Shown one piece after another: positions 28,774-39,079 of a DNA stretch of 64,000 nucleotides; position 1 is the first letter of the stretch, and each line of letters opens with the position of its first letter. Under the pieces are notes generated by a model. It did not search any database. It was not told the DNA's origin and was given only the letters and a program-made list of their open reading frames with translations. Both the position numbers and the translations under genes were made by a program. Source of the stretch: Pectobacterium carotovorum (lineage in GTDB: Bacteria; Pseudomonadota; Gammaproteobacteria; Enterobacterales; Enterobacteriaceae). Location: the NCBI RefSeq assembly GCF_033898505.1, contig NZ_JAXAFK010000006.1:186001-250000 (forward strand), given 5' to 3'.

Positions 28774-31038
28774 ATGGCGATTGTGAATCACACACTGGGT
28801 TTTCCGCGCGTTGGATTACGCCGTGAACTAAAAAAAGCGCAGGAAAGCTACTGGGCAGGTAACGCGACACAGGAAGAGTTGCTGACCGTTGGACGTGAGC
28901 TGCGTGCGCGTCATTGGCAACAACAGAAGGATGCTGGCGTTGATCTGCTGCCAGTGGGTGATTTCGCCTGGTACGACCATGTACTGACCACCAGTCTGCT
29001 GCTGGGTAATGTACCTGCACGTCATCAGAATGAAGACGGCTCGGTCGATCTGGACACGCTGTTCCGTATTGGCCGTGGACGTGCGCCAACCGGTCAGCCT
29101 GCCGCGGCGGCTGAAATGACCAAGTGGTTCAACACTAACTATCACTACATGGTGCCAGAGTTCACTAAAGGGCAGCAGTTCAAGCTGACCTGGACACAGC
29201 TGCTGGATGAAGTTGATGAAGCTCTGGCACTGGGCCATAACGTGAAGCCTGTTCTGTTAGGTCCGGTTACCTATCTGTGGCTGGGTAAAGTGAAAGGTGA
29301 GCAGTTTGACCGTCTGTCGCTGCTGCAGGATATTTTGCCAGTTTATCAGCAGGTGCTGGCTGAACTGGCGAAACGCGGTATCGAGTGGGTGCAGATCGAT
29401 GAACCTGCGCTGGCGCTGGAACTGCCGCAAGCGTGGCTGGCCGCGTTTAAACCGGCTTACGATGCGTTGCAGGGGCAGGTGAAACTGCTGCTGACGACCT
29501 ATTTCGATAGCGTTAGCCAGAATCTGGAAACGATCAAAGCGCTGCCAGTTCAGGGGCTGCATATCGATCTGGTTCACGGTAAGGATGACGCCGCGACGCT
29601 GAGTGGCCAACTGCCTGCTAACTGGGTACTGTCTCTGGGTGTGATTAACGGCCGTAACGTATGGCGCGCCGATCTGAGCAGCTGGTTCGAGCGTCTGCAA
29701 CCGCTGGTGGGAACGCGCGATCTGTGGCTGGGCAGCTCATGCTCGCTGCTGCATAGCCCTATCGATCTGAGCGTGGAAGTGCGTCTGGATGATGAAGTGA
29801 AGAGCTGGTTTGCCTTTGCGATTCAGAAATGTGCGGAGCTGTCACTGTTGTCTCAGGCTCTGAACAGCGGCAACGGGCAGGCACTGGAAGCCTACAGTGC
29901 GCCGATTCGCGACCGTCGTACCTCAACGCGTGTGAATAACGCCGCCGTTGCGCAGCGTCTGGCAGCCATTACCGCACAGGACAGCCAGCGTCAGAATGTG
30001 TATTCGGTGCGTGCGGATGCTCAGCGCGAGCGTTTTAATCTGCCAGCATGGCCGACGACCACGATCGGTTCTTTCCCGCAGACCACTGAAATTCGCGGCC
30101 TGCGTCTGGATTTCAAACAGGGTCGTCTGGATAGCAATAACTACCGCACCGGCATTGCCGAGCACATTAAGCAAGCTGTGGTTGAGCAAGAGCGTCTGGG
30201 TCTGGATGTGCTGGTGCATGGTGAAGCTGAGCGTAACGACATGGTGGAGTACTTCGGTGAGCATCTGGATGGGTTTATCTTTACCCAGAATGGCTGGGTG
30301 CAGAGCTACGGTTCTCGCTGTGTGAAGCCGCCTGTCATCATTGGTGATGTGAGCCGCCCAGAAGCGATCACCGTTGAGTGGGCGAAATACGCGCAGTCCC
30401 TGACCGACAAGCCGATGAAAGGCATGCTGACCGGTCCGGTGACCATCCTGTGCTGGTCGTTCCCGCGTGAAGACGTCACGCGTGAAACCATCGCTAAGCA
30501 GATTGCACTGGCACTGCGTGATGAAGTCGCAGATTTGGAAGCCGCAGGTATTGGCATCATCCAGATTGACGAACCGGCGCTGCGTGAAGGCCTGCCGCTG
30601 CACCGCTCGGACTGGGACGCTTATCTGACCTGGGCAGTGGATGCCTTCCGCCTGAATGCCGCCGTGGCGAAAGATGACACGCAGATCCATACCCATATGT
30701 GTTATTGCGAGTTCAACGACATCATGGATTCTATCGCCGCGCTGGATGCAGACGTGATTACGATTGAAACCTCTCGTTCCGATATGGAATTGCTGGAGTC
30801 GTTTGAAGAATTCGAATACCCGAACGAAATCGGTCCCGGTGTTTATGATATCCACTCCCCGAACGTACCGAGCGTGGAATGGATGGAAGACCTGCTGAAG
30901 AAAGCGGCGCAGCGTATTCCCGCTGAACGCCTGTGGGTGAATCCGGATTGCGGTCTGAAAACTCGCGGCTGGCCGGAAACGCGTCAGGCTCTGGCGAATA
31001 TGGTTCAGGCAGCACAGCGTCTGCGTGAAACCCAGTAA
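28774..31038 (+). CDS. metE: Cobalamin-independent methionine synthase
   Basis: MetE methylates homocysteine with 5-methyltetrahydropteroyltriglutamate to give methionine, without B12. The 754 residues contain the duplicated barrel architecture. The C-terminal zinc site is intact: [10 protein letters not shown] supplies His and Cys, the [10 protein letters not shown] region a Glu-bearing strand, and [11 protein letters not shown] the second Cys. The start follows AGGAATTAACG. It is divergent from metR; tandem MetJ boxes in the gap indicate repression by MetJ-SAM and activation by MetR. Confidence 0.98.
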   Translation: MAIVNHTLGFPRVGLRRELKKAQESYWAGNATQEELLTVGRELRARHWQQQKDAGVDLLPVGDFAWYDHVLTTSLLLGNVPARHQNEDGSVDLDTLFRIGRGRAPTGQPAAAAEMTKWFNTNYHYMVPEFTKGQQFKLTWTQLLDEVDEALALGHNVKPVLLGPVTYLWLGKVKGEQFDRLSLLQDILPVYQQVLAELAKRGIEWVQIDEPALALELPQAWLAAFKPAYDALQGQVKLLLTTYFDSVSQNLETIKALPVQGLHIDLVHGKDDAATLSGQLPANWVLSLGVINGRNVWRADLSSWFERLQPLVGTRDLWLGSSCSLLHSPIDLSVEVRLDDEVKSWFAFAIQKCAELSLLSQALNSGNGQALEAYSAPIRDRRTSTRVNNAAVAQRLAAITAQDSQRQNVYSVRADAQRERFNLPAWPTTTIGSFPQTTEIRGLRLDFKQGRLDSNNYRTGIAEHIKQAVVEQERLGLDVLVHGEAERNDMVEYFGEHLDGFIFTQNGWVQSYGSRCVKPPVIIGDVSRPEAITVEWAKYAQSLTDKPMKGMLTGPVTILCWSFPREDVTRETIAKQIALALRDEVADLEAAGIGIIQIDEPALREGLPLHRSDWDAYLTWAVDAFRLNAAVAKDDTQIHTHMCYCEFNDIMDSIAALDADVITIETSRSDMELLESFEEFEYPNEIGPGVYDIHSPNVPSVEWMEDLLKKAAQRIPAERLWVNPDCGLKTRGWPETRQALANMVQAAQRLRETQ

Positions 31039-31054
31039 TAGTGAATGGCTGATG

Positions 31055-31087
31055 AAACCAGAGAGGCTATAGCCTCTCTGGTTTTTT
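31055..31087 (+). terminator. Rho-independent terminator of metE
   Basis: A 14-bp perfect stem, AAACCAGAGAGGCT with AGCCTCTCTGGTTT, is followed by a T run. It begins 16 bases after the metE stop. Confidence 0.95.
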
Positions 31088-31585
31088 ATATCTGACGAAC
31101 AGATAAAATACGTACTATTTTTCGTCGCGTCTCGACTGTTTATTATTTCTTCCCTGCAAGTTTTCTCCTTTCCCGAAAATTAACTATATTGTCTTTCCTT
31201 TAATAAAATTGCCGCACTATACCGCTTATTTTTCTGCATCAACTGGTCGGTTATTTGCCGAAAATGAATATTCATCCGCCATCGATATATCTATTCCGCA
31301 AAGGATTTAAACGACACCGTCATAAAGCTCAGAAGTCTTGTGCCGATAAGGTAAACGGCATAGAGGCAGCTCAGGGCGTACGAATAGAGTGAGGTTGTTT
31401 GTATTTTCTAACGTTTTTCTGATGTTGAAAGTGCACCTGCAATTACTCTCTTATGGGTATATTTAATATGCCTATAAAGCATATTTATTTTTCCCGAAAA
31501 CGATTATTTCCCCCACTCTGCGAGGTTATTAGACGATAACCGTGCGCAGTAGTCATTATTATGTATTACCTAAAAGGAGTGAGAT
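31088..31585. other. Upstream region of the first chemoreceptor gene
   Basis: This roughly 500-base stretch contains no gene. It is AT-rich and holds the sigma-28 promoter at 31323-31349, leaving a leader of about 230 bases before the GTG start. The last 20 bases (TACCTAAAAGGAGTGAGA) are shared with the second chemoreceptor gene. Confidence 0.6.
31323..31349 (+). promoter_or_regulatory. Sigma-28 (FliA) promoter of the first chemoreceptor gene
   Basis: TAAAGCTC (31323-31330), an 11-base spacer and GCCGATAA (31342-31349) match the flagellar class 3 consensus TAAAGTTT-N11-GCCGATAA, with a perfect -10 box. Expression should follow FliA with the flagellar and chemotaxis regulon. Confidence 0.88.
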
Positions 31586-33208
31586 GTGAATTTAGCGAAT
31601 TGGCGTATTGGCTATCGATTAGGAAGCGGGTTTGCCATCTTAATTCTGATGTTGTTTACCGTGAGTATTTTTTCTCTGTCTAAACTGTCCGGCTTTCAGG
31701 ATGGTGCCAGAGATATCGTCAAAGACGTTTATCCACAAACGGTGGATGCTAATGACCTCATCGATAATGTGAATGGGCACTTTGTCGCTTATTTGCAGAT
31801 GATGCTGGTATCCGGCCAAGAACAGCGTCAAGGGTATGTTGAGCGGATTATGGCGTACCGCAAGGAGATTAGCCGTCTGCTTGATAATCTGGAAAAGAAT
31901 GCCTCAGGAGAGCTTGCCCGTAAGCAGGTAGGGGTTATCCGCGGGTTTCGTGCTGAGTTCATCAAGTCCGGCGATAAAATTATTAGCGATGCGCTGGCGG
32001 GTAATAATGACGTCGCCATAGCGGAATTCAATAACACCCTGAACGTAATTCAGCGCAATTATCGTGACTCGGTGAAGCAGTTGGTGAATTACCAAAATGA
32101 TGCGATGGATAACTCTGTCGAGACCATGGCTGAGGTGTACAACAGCACTCGCATGATTTTACTGCTGATTTTGGCGCTGGGTGCCGTATTTGGGGCGCTG
32201 ATTGCCTGGGCGATCACGCGTAGCGTAACCCGCCCGATAGAGCAGGCGCTGCAAGTGGCCGATCGCGTGGCACAGGGCGATCTGACCTCACGTATCACGG
32301 TGACCAGCAAAGATGAAACCGGATTACTGCTGCAATCGTTGGATCGCATGAACACCAGCCTGAGCGCGATTGTCGGCCAGGTACGCGATGGGGCGGAAAC
32401 TATCTCGACGGCGGCGTCACAAATCACGGCGGGCAATCAGGATCTGTCATCGCGCACGGAAGAACAGGCAAGTTCACTGGAAGAAACGGCAGCCTCCATG
32501 GAGCAACTGGCATCCACCATTAAAAACACGGCGGAGAACACCCAGCAGGCGACGGAGATTGCTAATAAAGCGACCGGTGCGGCAAAACAAAGTGGCGATG
32601 TCATGCTTTCCGTGACGCAGAAAATGCGCGGCATTCGCGATTCGTCTCAGCGTATGGCGGAGATCATCGGTGTGATTGACGGCATTGCATTCCAAACCAA
32701 TATTCTGGCGCTGAACGCGGCGGTTGAAGCCGCGCGTGCAGGTGAGCAGGGGCGTGGCTTTGCAGTGGTGGCGGGAGAAGTCCGTTCACTGGCGCAGCGC
32801 AGCGCGACCGCTGCACGAGAGATCAAGGATTTGATTGACGACTCGGTGAGCAAAATTCGCGAGGGAATGGATCTTGTCGATACTGCTGAAGAAACCATGG
32901 GCGGATTGACGGCCCACGTGAAGGACGTACACGACATTATCAGCGAGATTTCACAGGCCAGCCGTGAACAGAGCGACGGGATTAACCAGATGAATCTGGC
33001 GATTGGACAGATTGACACCACGACTCAGCAGAACGCGGCTCTGGTTGAAGAATCTGCCTCTGCAGCTCTGTCTCTGCAATCGCAGGCCTCCGTTCTGGCG
33101 GAAGCGGTGAGCGCATTTAAAATACAGTCGTATAACAACGGTAGCTATGGGTCTTATGCACCGATGAACACGCCAACGCTGTCTCTGGCGCTGGCAAGTA
33201 AAGAGTAA
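31586..33208 (+). CDS. Methyl-accepting chemotaxis protein (first of tandem pair)
   Basis: The 540-residue transmembrane chemoreceptor senses a ligand in the periplasm and controls the CheA kinase. It has TM1 (about 10-30), a four-helix-bundle periplasmic domain (31-188), TM2 (189-210), HAMP and a cytoplasmic signalling coiled coil with the invariant hairpin tip [20 protein letters not shown]. Start is GTG, where the paralogue at 33894 has ATG after the same AAAGGAGTGAGA. It ends SLALASKE and lacks the C-terminal pentapeptide that tethers CheR/CheB. The periplasmic domain differs from the paralogue more than the signalling domain. Ligand unknown. Confidence 0.94.
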   Translation: MNLANWRIGYRLGSGFAILILMLFTVSIFSLSKLSGFQDGARDIVKDVYPQTVDANDLIDNVNGHFVAYLQMMLVSGQEQRQGYVERIMAYRKEISRLLDNLEKNASGELARKQVGVIRGFRAEFIKSGDKIISDALAGNNDVAIAEFNNTLNVIQRNYRDSVKQLVNYQNDAMDNSVETMAEVYNSTRMILLLILALGAVFGALIAWAITRSVTRPIEQALQVADRVAQGDLTSRITVTSKDETGLLLQSLDRMNTSLSAIVGQVRDGAETISTAASQITAGNQDLSSRTEEQASSLEETAASMEQLASTIKNTAENTQQATEIANKATGAAKQSGDVMLSVTQKMRGIRDSSQRMAEIIGVIDGIAFQTNILALNAAVEAARAGEQGRGFAVVAGEVRSLAQRSATAAREIKDLIDDSVSKIREGMDLVDTAEETMGGLTAHVKDVHDIISEISQASREQSDGINQMNLAIGQIDTTTQQNAALVEESASAALSLQSQASVLAEAVSAFKIQSYNNGSYGSYAPMNTPTLSLALASKE

Positions 33209-33255
33209 ATTTACGGCTAGCGTTTGGTCGCGTTGCTGCGCGGCGCCTATTCCAA

Positions 33256-33277
33256 CAGGGGAGCAGCCGCTCCCCTG
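33256..33277 (+). terminator. Hairpin after the first chemoreceptor gene
   Basis: CAGGGGAGC (33256-33264) pairs perfectly with GCTCCCCTG (33269-33277) around AGCC. No T run follows, so it may terminate weakly. Confidence 0.5.
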
Positions 33278-33893
33278 ATTCGCTCTATATAGGGTATAGA
33301 GCAAATGCAGTTTTTTCTCTTCTTATTCAGCTTGTTATTCTTTACTAAGAAATATTCTCATCTCTTTATTTTTAATATCAAATATGTCTGACTATCCTTT
33401 TATGTAATTGAGGCGTTATTTATGTTAATTATTGGTTGATTAACCTGTGATTTTTCCGATCGAAACTTAACTTTCGATAGTTAATATCTATTTATTGTAT
33501 GTTTTTGAATGATTTAAACGATCAATTCGTAAAGTTCAGAAACACGTTGCCGATAAAAATGGATAACACAGGAGCGGCTATGGCTGCATGAGTCCGGAGA
33601 GGGAAGACCACTATTATCACTTCAATCACGCCTCTGCGGTCTTATCAGTTGTATTTGTAGCATTGTTAGATTTATTTCCACTTTTGCACCTCAACACCCG
33701 AGGGAAACTATTTGATTTTTGATAGCGCCTCTCATGCTGAGAGCGTGCGTAAAAATGCCTGCCTCAAGGTATCTCTGGCGCGTCAGAAGGTTTTTCCCCT
33801 TTGGATCGCCAATCATTCTCCGCCCTGTGGTTCCATCAAGCTGCGACATGTGCGCAATTGACATTGCTATGCATTACCTAAAAGGAGTGAGAC
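33278..33893. other. Non-coding region between the two chemoreceptor genes
   Basis: More than 600 bases without a credible gene. It contains the sigma-28 promoter at 33530-33556. A short frame of ten codons starts at 33559, immediately after the -10 box, and could be a leader peptide but has no independent support. A 90-codon frame from 33719 overlaps the chemoreceptor start out of frame and is rejected. Confidence 0.5.
33530..33556 (+). promoter_or_regulatory. Sigma-28 (FliA) promoter of the second chemoreceptor gene
   Basis: TAAAGTTC (33530-33537), an 11-base spacer and GCCGATAA (33549-33556) are a near-perfect flagellar class 3 promoter. The transcript would carry a leader of over 300 bases. 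Confidence 0.9.
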
Positions 33894-35555
33894 ATGAATT
33901 TAGCGAATTGGCGTATTGGCTATCGACTGGGAGCCGGATTTGCCGTCCTGATTTTGATGCTGTTTGTCGTGAGTATTTTTTCCCTGTCTAAGCTATCCGG
34001 TTTCCAGGATGGTGCCAGAGATATTGTGAAAGAGGTTTATCCACAAACGGTTGATTCCAATAGTCTTATCGATAATGTGAACAGCATTCTGGTCGCGTAT
34101 CAGCGGCTGATGCTGGTTTCGGGTGAGGATAAAATCAAGGAAAACGTCGATCGTGTGAACGGATTCCGTCAGGAAATTGGCCGCCTGCTGGATAAGCTGG
34201 AAAGCCAGACGGTTGAAGAGCGTTCCGTCTCCCAGCTACGTACTATCCGCGCGATTCGTACCGAATTTTTGAAATCCGGTGACAAGATTATCAGCGAGGT
34301 GGTAGCGGGCAATCGGGATGCGGCGATTGAGGAATTCAACAACAATCTGAATGTCATCCAGCGTCAATACCGTGATGCAGTAAGACAGTTGGTTAACTAT
34401 CAGGATGATGCGATGGATACCTCTGTTGAAGCCATGGCTGAGGTATACAGCGAGACCCGCATTATTCTGCTGCTTATTTTGGCACTGGGTGCCGTATTTG
34501 GGGCACTGATTGCCTGGTCAATTACGCGCAGCGTAACCCGACCGATTCAGCAGGCTTTGCAAGTGGCAGACAGAGTGGCACAGGGCGACCTGACCTCACG
34601 TATCACTGTTACCAGCAAAGATGAAACCGGATTGCTGCTGCAATCGTTGGATCACATGAACACCAGTCTGAGCACGATTGTTGGGCAAGTTCGTGATGGG
34701 GCGGAAACTATCTCGACGGCAGCCTCGCAAATTGCCGCAGGTAATCAGGATCTGTCAGCGCGTACGGAAGAACAGGCCAGCTCGCTGGAAGAAACGGCAG
34801 CGTCGATGGAACAGCTGACGTCTACGATTAAAAACACGGCGGAAAACACCCAGCAGGCGACGGATATCGCAAATAAAGCCTCTGGTGCGGCGAAGCAAAG
34901 CGGCGACGTTATGGTTTCCGTGACGCAGAAAATGCGCGGCATTCGCGATTCGTCCCAGCGTATGGCGGAGATCATCGGTGTGATTGATGGCATTGCCTTC
35001 CAGACCAATATTCTGGCGCTGAACGCCGCGGTTGAAGCGGCGCGTGCGGGCGAGCAAGGCCGCGGCTTTGCGGTGGTGGCAGGGGAAGTGCGTTCTCTGG
35101 CGCAGCGCAGTGCGACCGCTGCGCGGGAGATCAAGGATTTGATCGACGACTCCGTGAGCAAGATTCAGGAAGGCATGTCGCTGGTGGATACTGCTGAAGA
35201 AACGATGGGCGGGTTAACGGGCTATGTGCGGGATGTGAATGAGATTATCAGTGAAATCTCGCAGGCCAGCCGTGAACAAAGCGACGGGATTAACCAGATG
35301 AATCTGGCCGTTGGACAGATTGATACCACGACCCAACAGAACGCGGCTCTGGTTGAAGAATCTGCTTCTGCGGCTCTGTCTCTGCAAGCGCAGGCCTCCG
35401 TTCTGGCGGAAGCAGTGAGTGCGTTTAAGCTTCTGTCTTATGGCAGTGGCAAAACCGCCTCGTATGCCTCAGCGCCCGTGCGTACCCCAACGCTGTCTTT
35501 AGCGCCTGCGGCGGCAAAAGATCAGGGTAATAACGGCGATTGGACGTCGTTCTAA
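33894..35555 (+). CDS. Methyl-accepting chemotaxis protein (second of tandem pair)
   Basis: The 553-residue receptor is a close paralogue of the upstream protein, with the same order: TM1 (about 10-30), four-helix periplasmic domain, TM2 (189-210), HAMP, and signalling hairpin around [18 protein letters not shown]. It is nearly identical to its neighbour from TM2 to the tip and more divergent in the periplasmic region, suggesting duplication followed by ligand-specificity change. It ends GDWTSF, resembling the NWETF pentapeptide that recruits CheR methyltransferase, which the first copy lacks. Start ATG follows AAAGGAGTGAGAC. Ligand unknown. Confidence 0.95.
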   Translation: MNLANWRIGYRLGAGFAVLILMLFVVSIFSLSKLSGFQDGARDIVKEVYPQTVDSNSLIDNVNSILVAYQRLMLVSGEDKIKENVDRVNGFRQEIGRLLDKLESQTVEERSVSQLRTIRAIRTEFLKSGDKIISEVVAGNRDAAIEEFNNNLNVIQRQYRDAVRQLVNYQDDAMDTSVEAMAEVYSETRIILLLILALGAVFGALIAWSITRSVTRPIQQALQVADRVAQGDLTSRITVTSKDETGLLLQSLDHMNTSLSTIVGQVRDGAETISTAASQIAAGNQDLSARTEEQASSLEETAASMEQLTSTIKNTAENTQQATDIANKASGAAKQSGDVMVSVTQKMRGIRDSSQRMAEIIGVIDGIAFQTNILALNAAVEAARAGEQGRGFAVVAGEVRSLAQRSATAAREIKDLIDDSVSKIQEGMSLVDTAEETMGGLTGYVRDVNEIISEISQASREQSDGINQMNLAVGQIDTTTQQNAALVEESASAALSLQAQASVLAEAVSAFKLLSYGSGKTASYASAPVRTPTLSLAPAAAKDQGNNGDWTSF

Positions 35556-35606
35556 CGCTGCCTGTCTTTGTCACGTGGTCAAACACAACGTCACACGGTA
35601 AAACAC

Positions 35607-35634
35607 AAACGCCACCAGTTGCCGGTGGCGTTTT
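35607..35634. terminator. Terminator between the second chemoreceptor gene and the convergent hydrolase gene
   Basis: AAACGCCACC pairs with GGTGGCGTTT around a 7-base loop, with T after and A before the stem, so it can work in both directions. Confidence 0.8.
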
Positions 35635-35669
35635 AGCAAGTAGATAAGCACGAAAATGGTGTGATGACG

Positions 35670-36497
35670 TTACGCCACGCCGTTTTTCTGGAACCATGCC
35701 AGCATACGCTGCCAGCCGTCTTGTGCGGATTCTTCATGGTAGCTGGGGCGGTAATCGGCATGGAAAGCATGACCGGCATCGGGGTAGACGATGATATCTG
35801 CCACCGCATTGGCAGCGCGTAGCGCTTGCCGCATCGTATCAACCTGTGTCAACGGAATCCCTTCGTCCTTCGCGCCATATAACCCCAGTACAGGGGCTTC
35901 CAATTCCGTTGCAATATCGACCGGATGTTTGGGGCTATTCAGCGTTTTTTCACCGGTAAACTTACCGTACCAGGCTACGCCTGCCTTGAGCTGCGGGTTG
36001 TGCGCGGCGTAGAGCCAGGTGATGCGGCCACCCCAACAGAAGCCCGTGATTGCCAGCTTACTGGCATCGCCACCCTGTTTAATCGCCCAGTTGGCCGTGC
36101 GATCAAGATCGGACAGCACCTGCGTATCAGGCACCTTATACACCAGCTCGGTCAGGATCCGCTGAATGTCGTTATAGTGGCTAGGGTTGCCCTGACGGAA
36201 ATACAGCTCTGGCGCAATGGCCATATAGCCCTGTTTGGCCAGCCTGCGGCAAACGTCCTGAATGTGTTGATGAACGCCGAAAATCTCCTGCACCACCAGA
36301 ACGATAGGGAGCGGCTTGTCATGGTTCGCCGGTCTGGCGATATACGCGGGCAACTGCTCACCCTGAGAAGAAATGGTGGTTTCACTGGCAATGATGCCGA
36401 CAGAATCCGTGGTAATGATGGAGGAGGTCTGCGGTTCCACCGCCGGGGACAGCCCCTGAGGAAGATGTTTGAAGGTCGTCTGTTCATCAGTCTTCAT
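35670..36497 (-). CDS. ysgA: Dienelactone hydrolase family protein
   Basis: The 275-residue alpha/beta hydrolase resembles E. coli YsgA, a putative carboxymethylenebutenolidase whose physiological substrate is not known. The nucleophile elbow is GFCWGG with a catalytic cysteine, and AGHAFHADYR carries the catalytic histidine; the acid is likely the Asp in GAKDEGIP. The N-terminal 30 residues are a variable extension. In E. coli ysgA sits between metE and udp, as here, except that the chemoreceptors and the WYL pair are inserted. Confidence 0.88.
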   Translation of the reverse strand: MKTDEQTTFKHLPQGLSPAVEPQTSSIITTDSVGIIASETTISSQGEQLPAYIARPANHDKPLPIVLVVQEIFGVHQHIQDVCRRLAKQGYMAIAPELYFRQGNPSHYNDIQRILTELVYKVPDTQVLSDLDRTANWAIKQGGDASKLAITGFCWGGRITWLYAAHNPQLKAGVAWYGKFTGEKTLNSPKHPVDIATELEAPVLGLYGAKDEGIPLTQVDTMRQALRAANAVADIIVYPDAGHAFHADYRPSYHEESAQDGWQRMLAWFQKNGVA

Positions 36498-36543
36498 TAC
36501 GCGCTCTCCTGTTATCGATGAATCGTAGCTGGCAGTATTGTGC

Positions 36544-37221
36544 CTACAGCGTGCTGAGATAGTCTTCGAAGCGTTTTCCTTTCTCTGGCCTGAAGTATAG
36601 GCCGGTCTCCGCCACTGAAGTGATGTTATCTACCCTTAGATTACGAAAGTCTGAACGAGTTTCACACCATATCGTGAGCAGCCATACGGCATCAAACAGG
36701 GTTAAACCAAGGGGACGGGCGACTCTATCGCTCTCTCTTCCTTGCAGATCAACATAGGTAATACGCAGTTGGCGCCTGTTACGAATGGCCAGACGAAGAA
36801 AAGCCAGATGGTTTATGGCCCTCTCATTTTCCGCGGTATGCCGAGAAACCGCTCTGAGAGGAAGCAGCTTATAGGTATCTGCTTTTTTGACACCAATCGC
36901 CGCGCTGATTTTTGCTGAAACCCGGCTGGCCGCTGCGGAAAGCATGTTATCGCCTCGGGCACCTATCAGCCGCATTCCCAGCATAATGGCGTCCAGTTCA
37001 TCTGGGTCAAAGTTAAGTGGGGGAAGGAAGTAGTCTTTTTCAAGTAGGTAACCGAGTCCCGATTCACCGCGAATAGGGGCGCCGATGGTTTGTAGTGCCG
37101 CCATATCCCTGTAGATCGTTCTGACCGATACATTCAACGCTTGAGCTAATATTTCCGCTGATACCGGGTGTACGCGGCCGCGAAGATGGTCAAGTAAAGA
37201 GAGTAGCCGAATCGTTTTCAT
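36544..37221 (-). CDS. YafY/WYL-domain helix-turn-helix transcriptional regulator
   Basis: The 225-residue protein has an N-terminal winged helix-turn-helix (LLDHLRGRVHPVSAEILAQ ... VSVRTIYRDMAALQTIG) and a C-terminal WYL-type ligand-sensing domain (RQLRITYVDLQGRES ... LGLTLFDAVWLLTIWCE). Such regulators are usually repressors of a neighbouring gene. It is divergent from the gene at 37309, and the 87-base gap holds a perfect 16+16 bp inverted repeat, so it probably controls both itself and that gene. The inducer is unknown. Confidence 0.85.
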   Translation of the reverse strand: MKTIRLLSLLDHLRGRVHPVSAEILAQALNVSVRTIYRDMAALQTIGAPIRGESGLGYLLEKDYFLPPLNFDPDELDAIMLGMRLIGARGDNMLSAAASRVSAKISAAIGVKKADTYKLLPLRAVSRHTAENERAINHLAFLRLAIRNRRQLRITYVDLQGRESDRVARPLGLTLFDAVWLLTIWCETRSDFRNLRVDNITSVAETGLYFRPEKGKRFEDYLSTL

Positions 37222-37230
37222 GAGAAGAGC

Positions 37231-37267
37231 TTACACCACCCTGACAAGTTCTGTCAGGGTGGTGTAA
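37231..37267. promoter_or_regulatory. Perfect 16-bp inverted repeat operator between the WYL regulator and its divergent gene
   Basis: TTACACCACCCTGACA (37231-37246) and TGTCAGGGTGGTGTAA (37252-37267) are exact reverse complements separated by AGTTC. The centre CTGACA-N5-TGTCAG resembles operators of YafY/WYL regulators. It lies 9 bases upstream of the regulator start and 41 bases upstream of the gene at 37309, an ideal position to control both. Confidence 0.8.
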
Positions 37268-37308
37268 TACGATTCAGACTTCATATCATCCTGATAACGG
37301 AGTTCATT

Positions 37309-37905
37309 ATGGCTACCCCATGTTACGAAATAGTCACTTATACGGTAAAAACCCAGCAAGAGGCCGATTCAGCGCGCGCATCGGCACAGCGTCTGTTAAA
37401 GCATTTCCCTGGGTTTATCGACTGGATCGCATTTTCAGGCATCGATATTTCCGCCGAGCGTGTCGATCTTGTGGTGTGGAATAGTCTTGAAGCTGCACGG
37501 GCTGCGGCAAAAGCGGTTGAAAGCCAACCGGAATTTTCCTGTTTCAGATCTTCTGTCAGGGCGTTGCACAGCATCGGGCACTATACCGCCCAAATGGAGC
37601 ACGCACCGTCAGTAAAAATAAGAGGCGGTATCGAAATAGGACGATTTCGTCTAAAGCAGGGTATTCAGGAGAGTGACATGCGCCATGCTTATAATCAGAT
37701 GGTAGAACGTCACCTTTCGCTTCAGCCTGGCTGGAAAAGCCAGTATTTAGTCAGTTTAGGTAATGGCGTCTTTATTGATCTTGCCTTTGCCGACAGTCAA
37801 CCGTGTGCAGAAGCGATTTGTGCATCGTGGCAGGGGCAAGCGGTATGTAATGCCTTCTTGGAAATGATTGAGCCGGAAAGTATCGAGTTTGGTTCGCTGT
37901 GGTAA
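37309..37905 (+). CDS. Uncharacterised protein, possible tandem dimeric alpha/beta-barrel (monooxygenase-like) fold
   Basis: I do not recognise a named family. The 198 residues appear to be two halves of similar type: residues 1-90 (YEIVTYTVKTQQEADSARAS ... FPGFIDWIAFSGID) and 108-198 (IEIGRFRLKQGIQESDMRHA ... QPGWKSQYLVSLGNGVF). Each half has a strand-helix-strand pattern ending in a short WxS/A segment, as seen in antibiotic-biosynthesis-monooxygenase-like domains. It is divergent from a WYL regulator with a long operator in between, so expression is probably inducible. A role in handling a small toxic compound would fit but is speculation. Confidence 0.7.
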   Translation: MATPCYEIVTYTVKTQQEADSARASAQRLLKHFPGFIDWIAFSGIDISAERVDLVVWNSLEAARAAAKAVESQPEFSCFRSSVRALHSIGHYTAQMEHAPSVKIRGGIEIGRFRLKQGIQESDMRHAYNQMVERHLSLQPGWKSQYLVSLGNGVFIDLAFADSQPCAEAICASWQGQAVCNAFLEMIEPESIEFGSLW

Positions 37906-37971
37906 CCGATAAGGCTAAAGAATCTACACTAGAAGACAATTAATCGGCAAAAGCGAATTCCTTACCTGATA

Positions 37972-37993
37972 AATAGTGATTTAAATCACATAT
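37972..37993 (+). promoter_or_regulatory. CRP binding site upstream of udp
   Basis: AGTGA-TTTAAA-TCACA (core 37975-37990) matches the CRP consensus TGTGA-N6-TCACA at 9 of 10 half-site positions. It lies 170 bases upstream of the udp start. udp is CRP/CytR-controlled in E. coli, which fits. Confidence 0.7.
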
Positions 37994-38159
37994 TTTATGT
38001 ATGTTGATGTTTGTTTCTTTTTTATCGGTGACTCTCGTCACTTAAAAAAACGTAGTGATGCGCTAGAGTCTTTTTATTGAACGGACGCCTACAGGCCGTG
38101 TTTATGAGGCGTCCAGCGCGATTTCTCTGAATACCCAATTGATTGCCCGGGAGGCAGTT

Positions 38160-38930
38160 ATGTCTACATCTGATGTGTTCCATCTTGGTCTGGTCAAGAA
38201 CGATTTACAGGGCGCGACGCTGGCTATCGTGCCCGGCGATCCTGAGCGTGTCGAAAAAATTGCTCGCCTGATGGATAACCCGGTACATCTGGCATCACAC
38301 CGTGAATTTACGTCCTGGCGTGCAGAGTTGGACGGCAAGGCAGTGATTGTTTGCTCGACCGGTATCGGCGGCCCGTCAACGTCAATCGCGGTAGAAGAGT
38401 TGGCACAGCTCGGCATTCGTACTTTCCTGCGCGTGGGTACAACAGGGGCGATTCAGTCTGGTATCAATGTTGGTGATGTGTTGGTGACCACCGCCGCTGT
38501 CCGTCTTGATGGGGCGAGCCTGCACTTCGCGCCGATGGAATTCCCAGCTGTTGCTGATTTCGGCTGTACCACTGCGCTGGTGGAAGCGGCGAAGGCGTCG
38601 GGGGCGGCGTTGCACGTGGGCATCACCGCGTCTTCCGATACGTTCTACCCGGGTCAGGAGCGCTATGACACCTTCTCTGGACGCGTTGTACGTCGCTTCC
38701 GCGGCTCGATGGAAGAGTGGCAGAGCATGGGCGTGCTGAACTACGAAATGGAATCTGCCACGCTGCTGACCATGTGCGCCAGTCAGGGGTTAAAAGCGGG
38801 CATGATCGCGGGCGTGATCGTGAACCGTACTCAGCAGGAAATCCCGGATGCGGCGACCATGAAGTTAGCCGAAACCACCGTGATTAAGGTGCTACTGGAC
38901 GCCACTCGCCGGTTGTTAGCCGCTGAATAA
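38160..38930 (+). CDS. udp: Uridine phosphorylase
   Basis: Udp phosphorolyses uridine to uracil and ribose 1-phosphate in pyrimidine salvage. Landmarks are [19 protein letters not shown] at the N-terminus, [11 protein letters not shown] in the phosphate site, [16 protein letters not shown] and [15 protein letters not shown] in the nucleoside site. The ATG at 38160 is preceded by GGGAGG and gives 256 residues, matching E. coli Udp; the frame is open 7 codons upstream. A CRP box lies upstream. Confidence 0.97.
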   Translation: MSTSDVFHLGLVKNDLQGATLAIVPGDPERVEKIARLMDNPVHLASHREFTSWRAELDGKAVIVCSTGIGGPSTSIAVEELAQLGIRTFLRVGTTGAIQSGINVGDVLVTTAAVRLDGASLHFAPMEFPAVADFGCTTALVEAAKASGAALHVGITASSDTFYPGQERYDTFSGRVVRRFRGSMEEWQSMGVLNYEMESATLLTMCASQGLKAGMIAGVIVNRTQQEIPDAATMKLAETTVIKVLLDATRRLLAAE

Positions 38931-38953
38931 GCGAAAAAATTGATGTTATTTTG

Positions 38954-38980
38954 GGCTGGTCATCGCAGAGACCAGCCTTT
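38954..38980 (+). terminator. Hairpin after udp
   Basis: GGCTGGTC (38954-38961) pairs with GACCAGCC (38970-38977), 8-base loop, followed by TTTAT. Probable terminator with a short T tail. Confidence 0.65.
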
Positions 38981-39079
38981 ATCCTGATAGCCTCTTCAGG
39001 TTCATCGGGTTAACCTGCACCGTGCTTAGCGCGTGTAATACGGTTGCCTTGCTCGCCTTTCAACCTCGCAAGGAGATGT

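Noticed and set aside
29923..30855. 310-codon frame antisense to metE
   Set aside because: Shadow of metE with no independent support.
33719..33991. 90-codon frame overlapping the second chemoreceptor start
   Set aside because: Out of frame with a certain gene and without a ribosome site.
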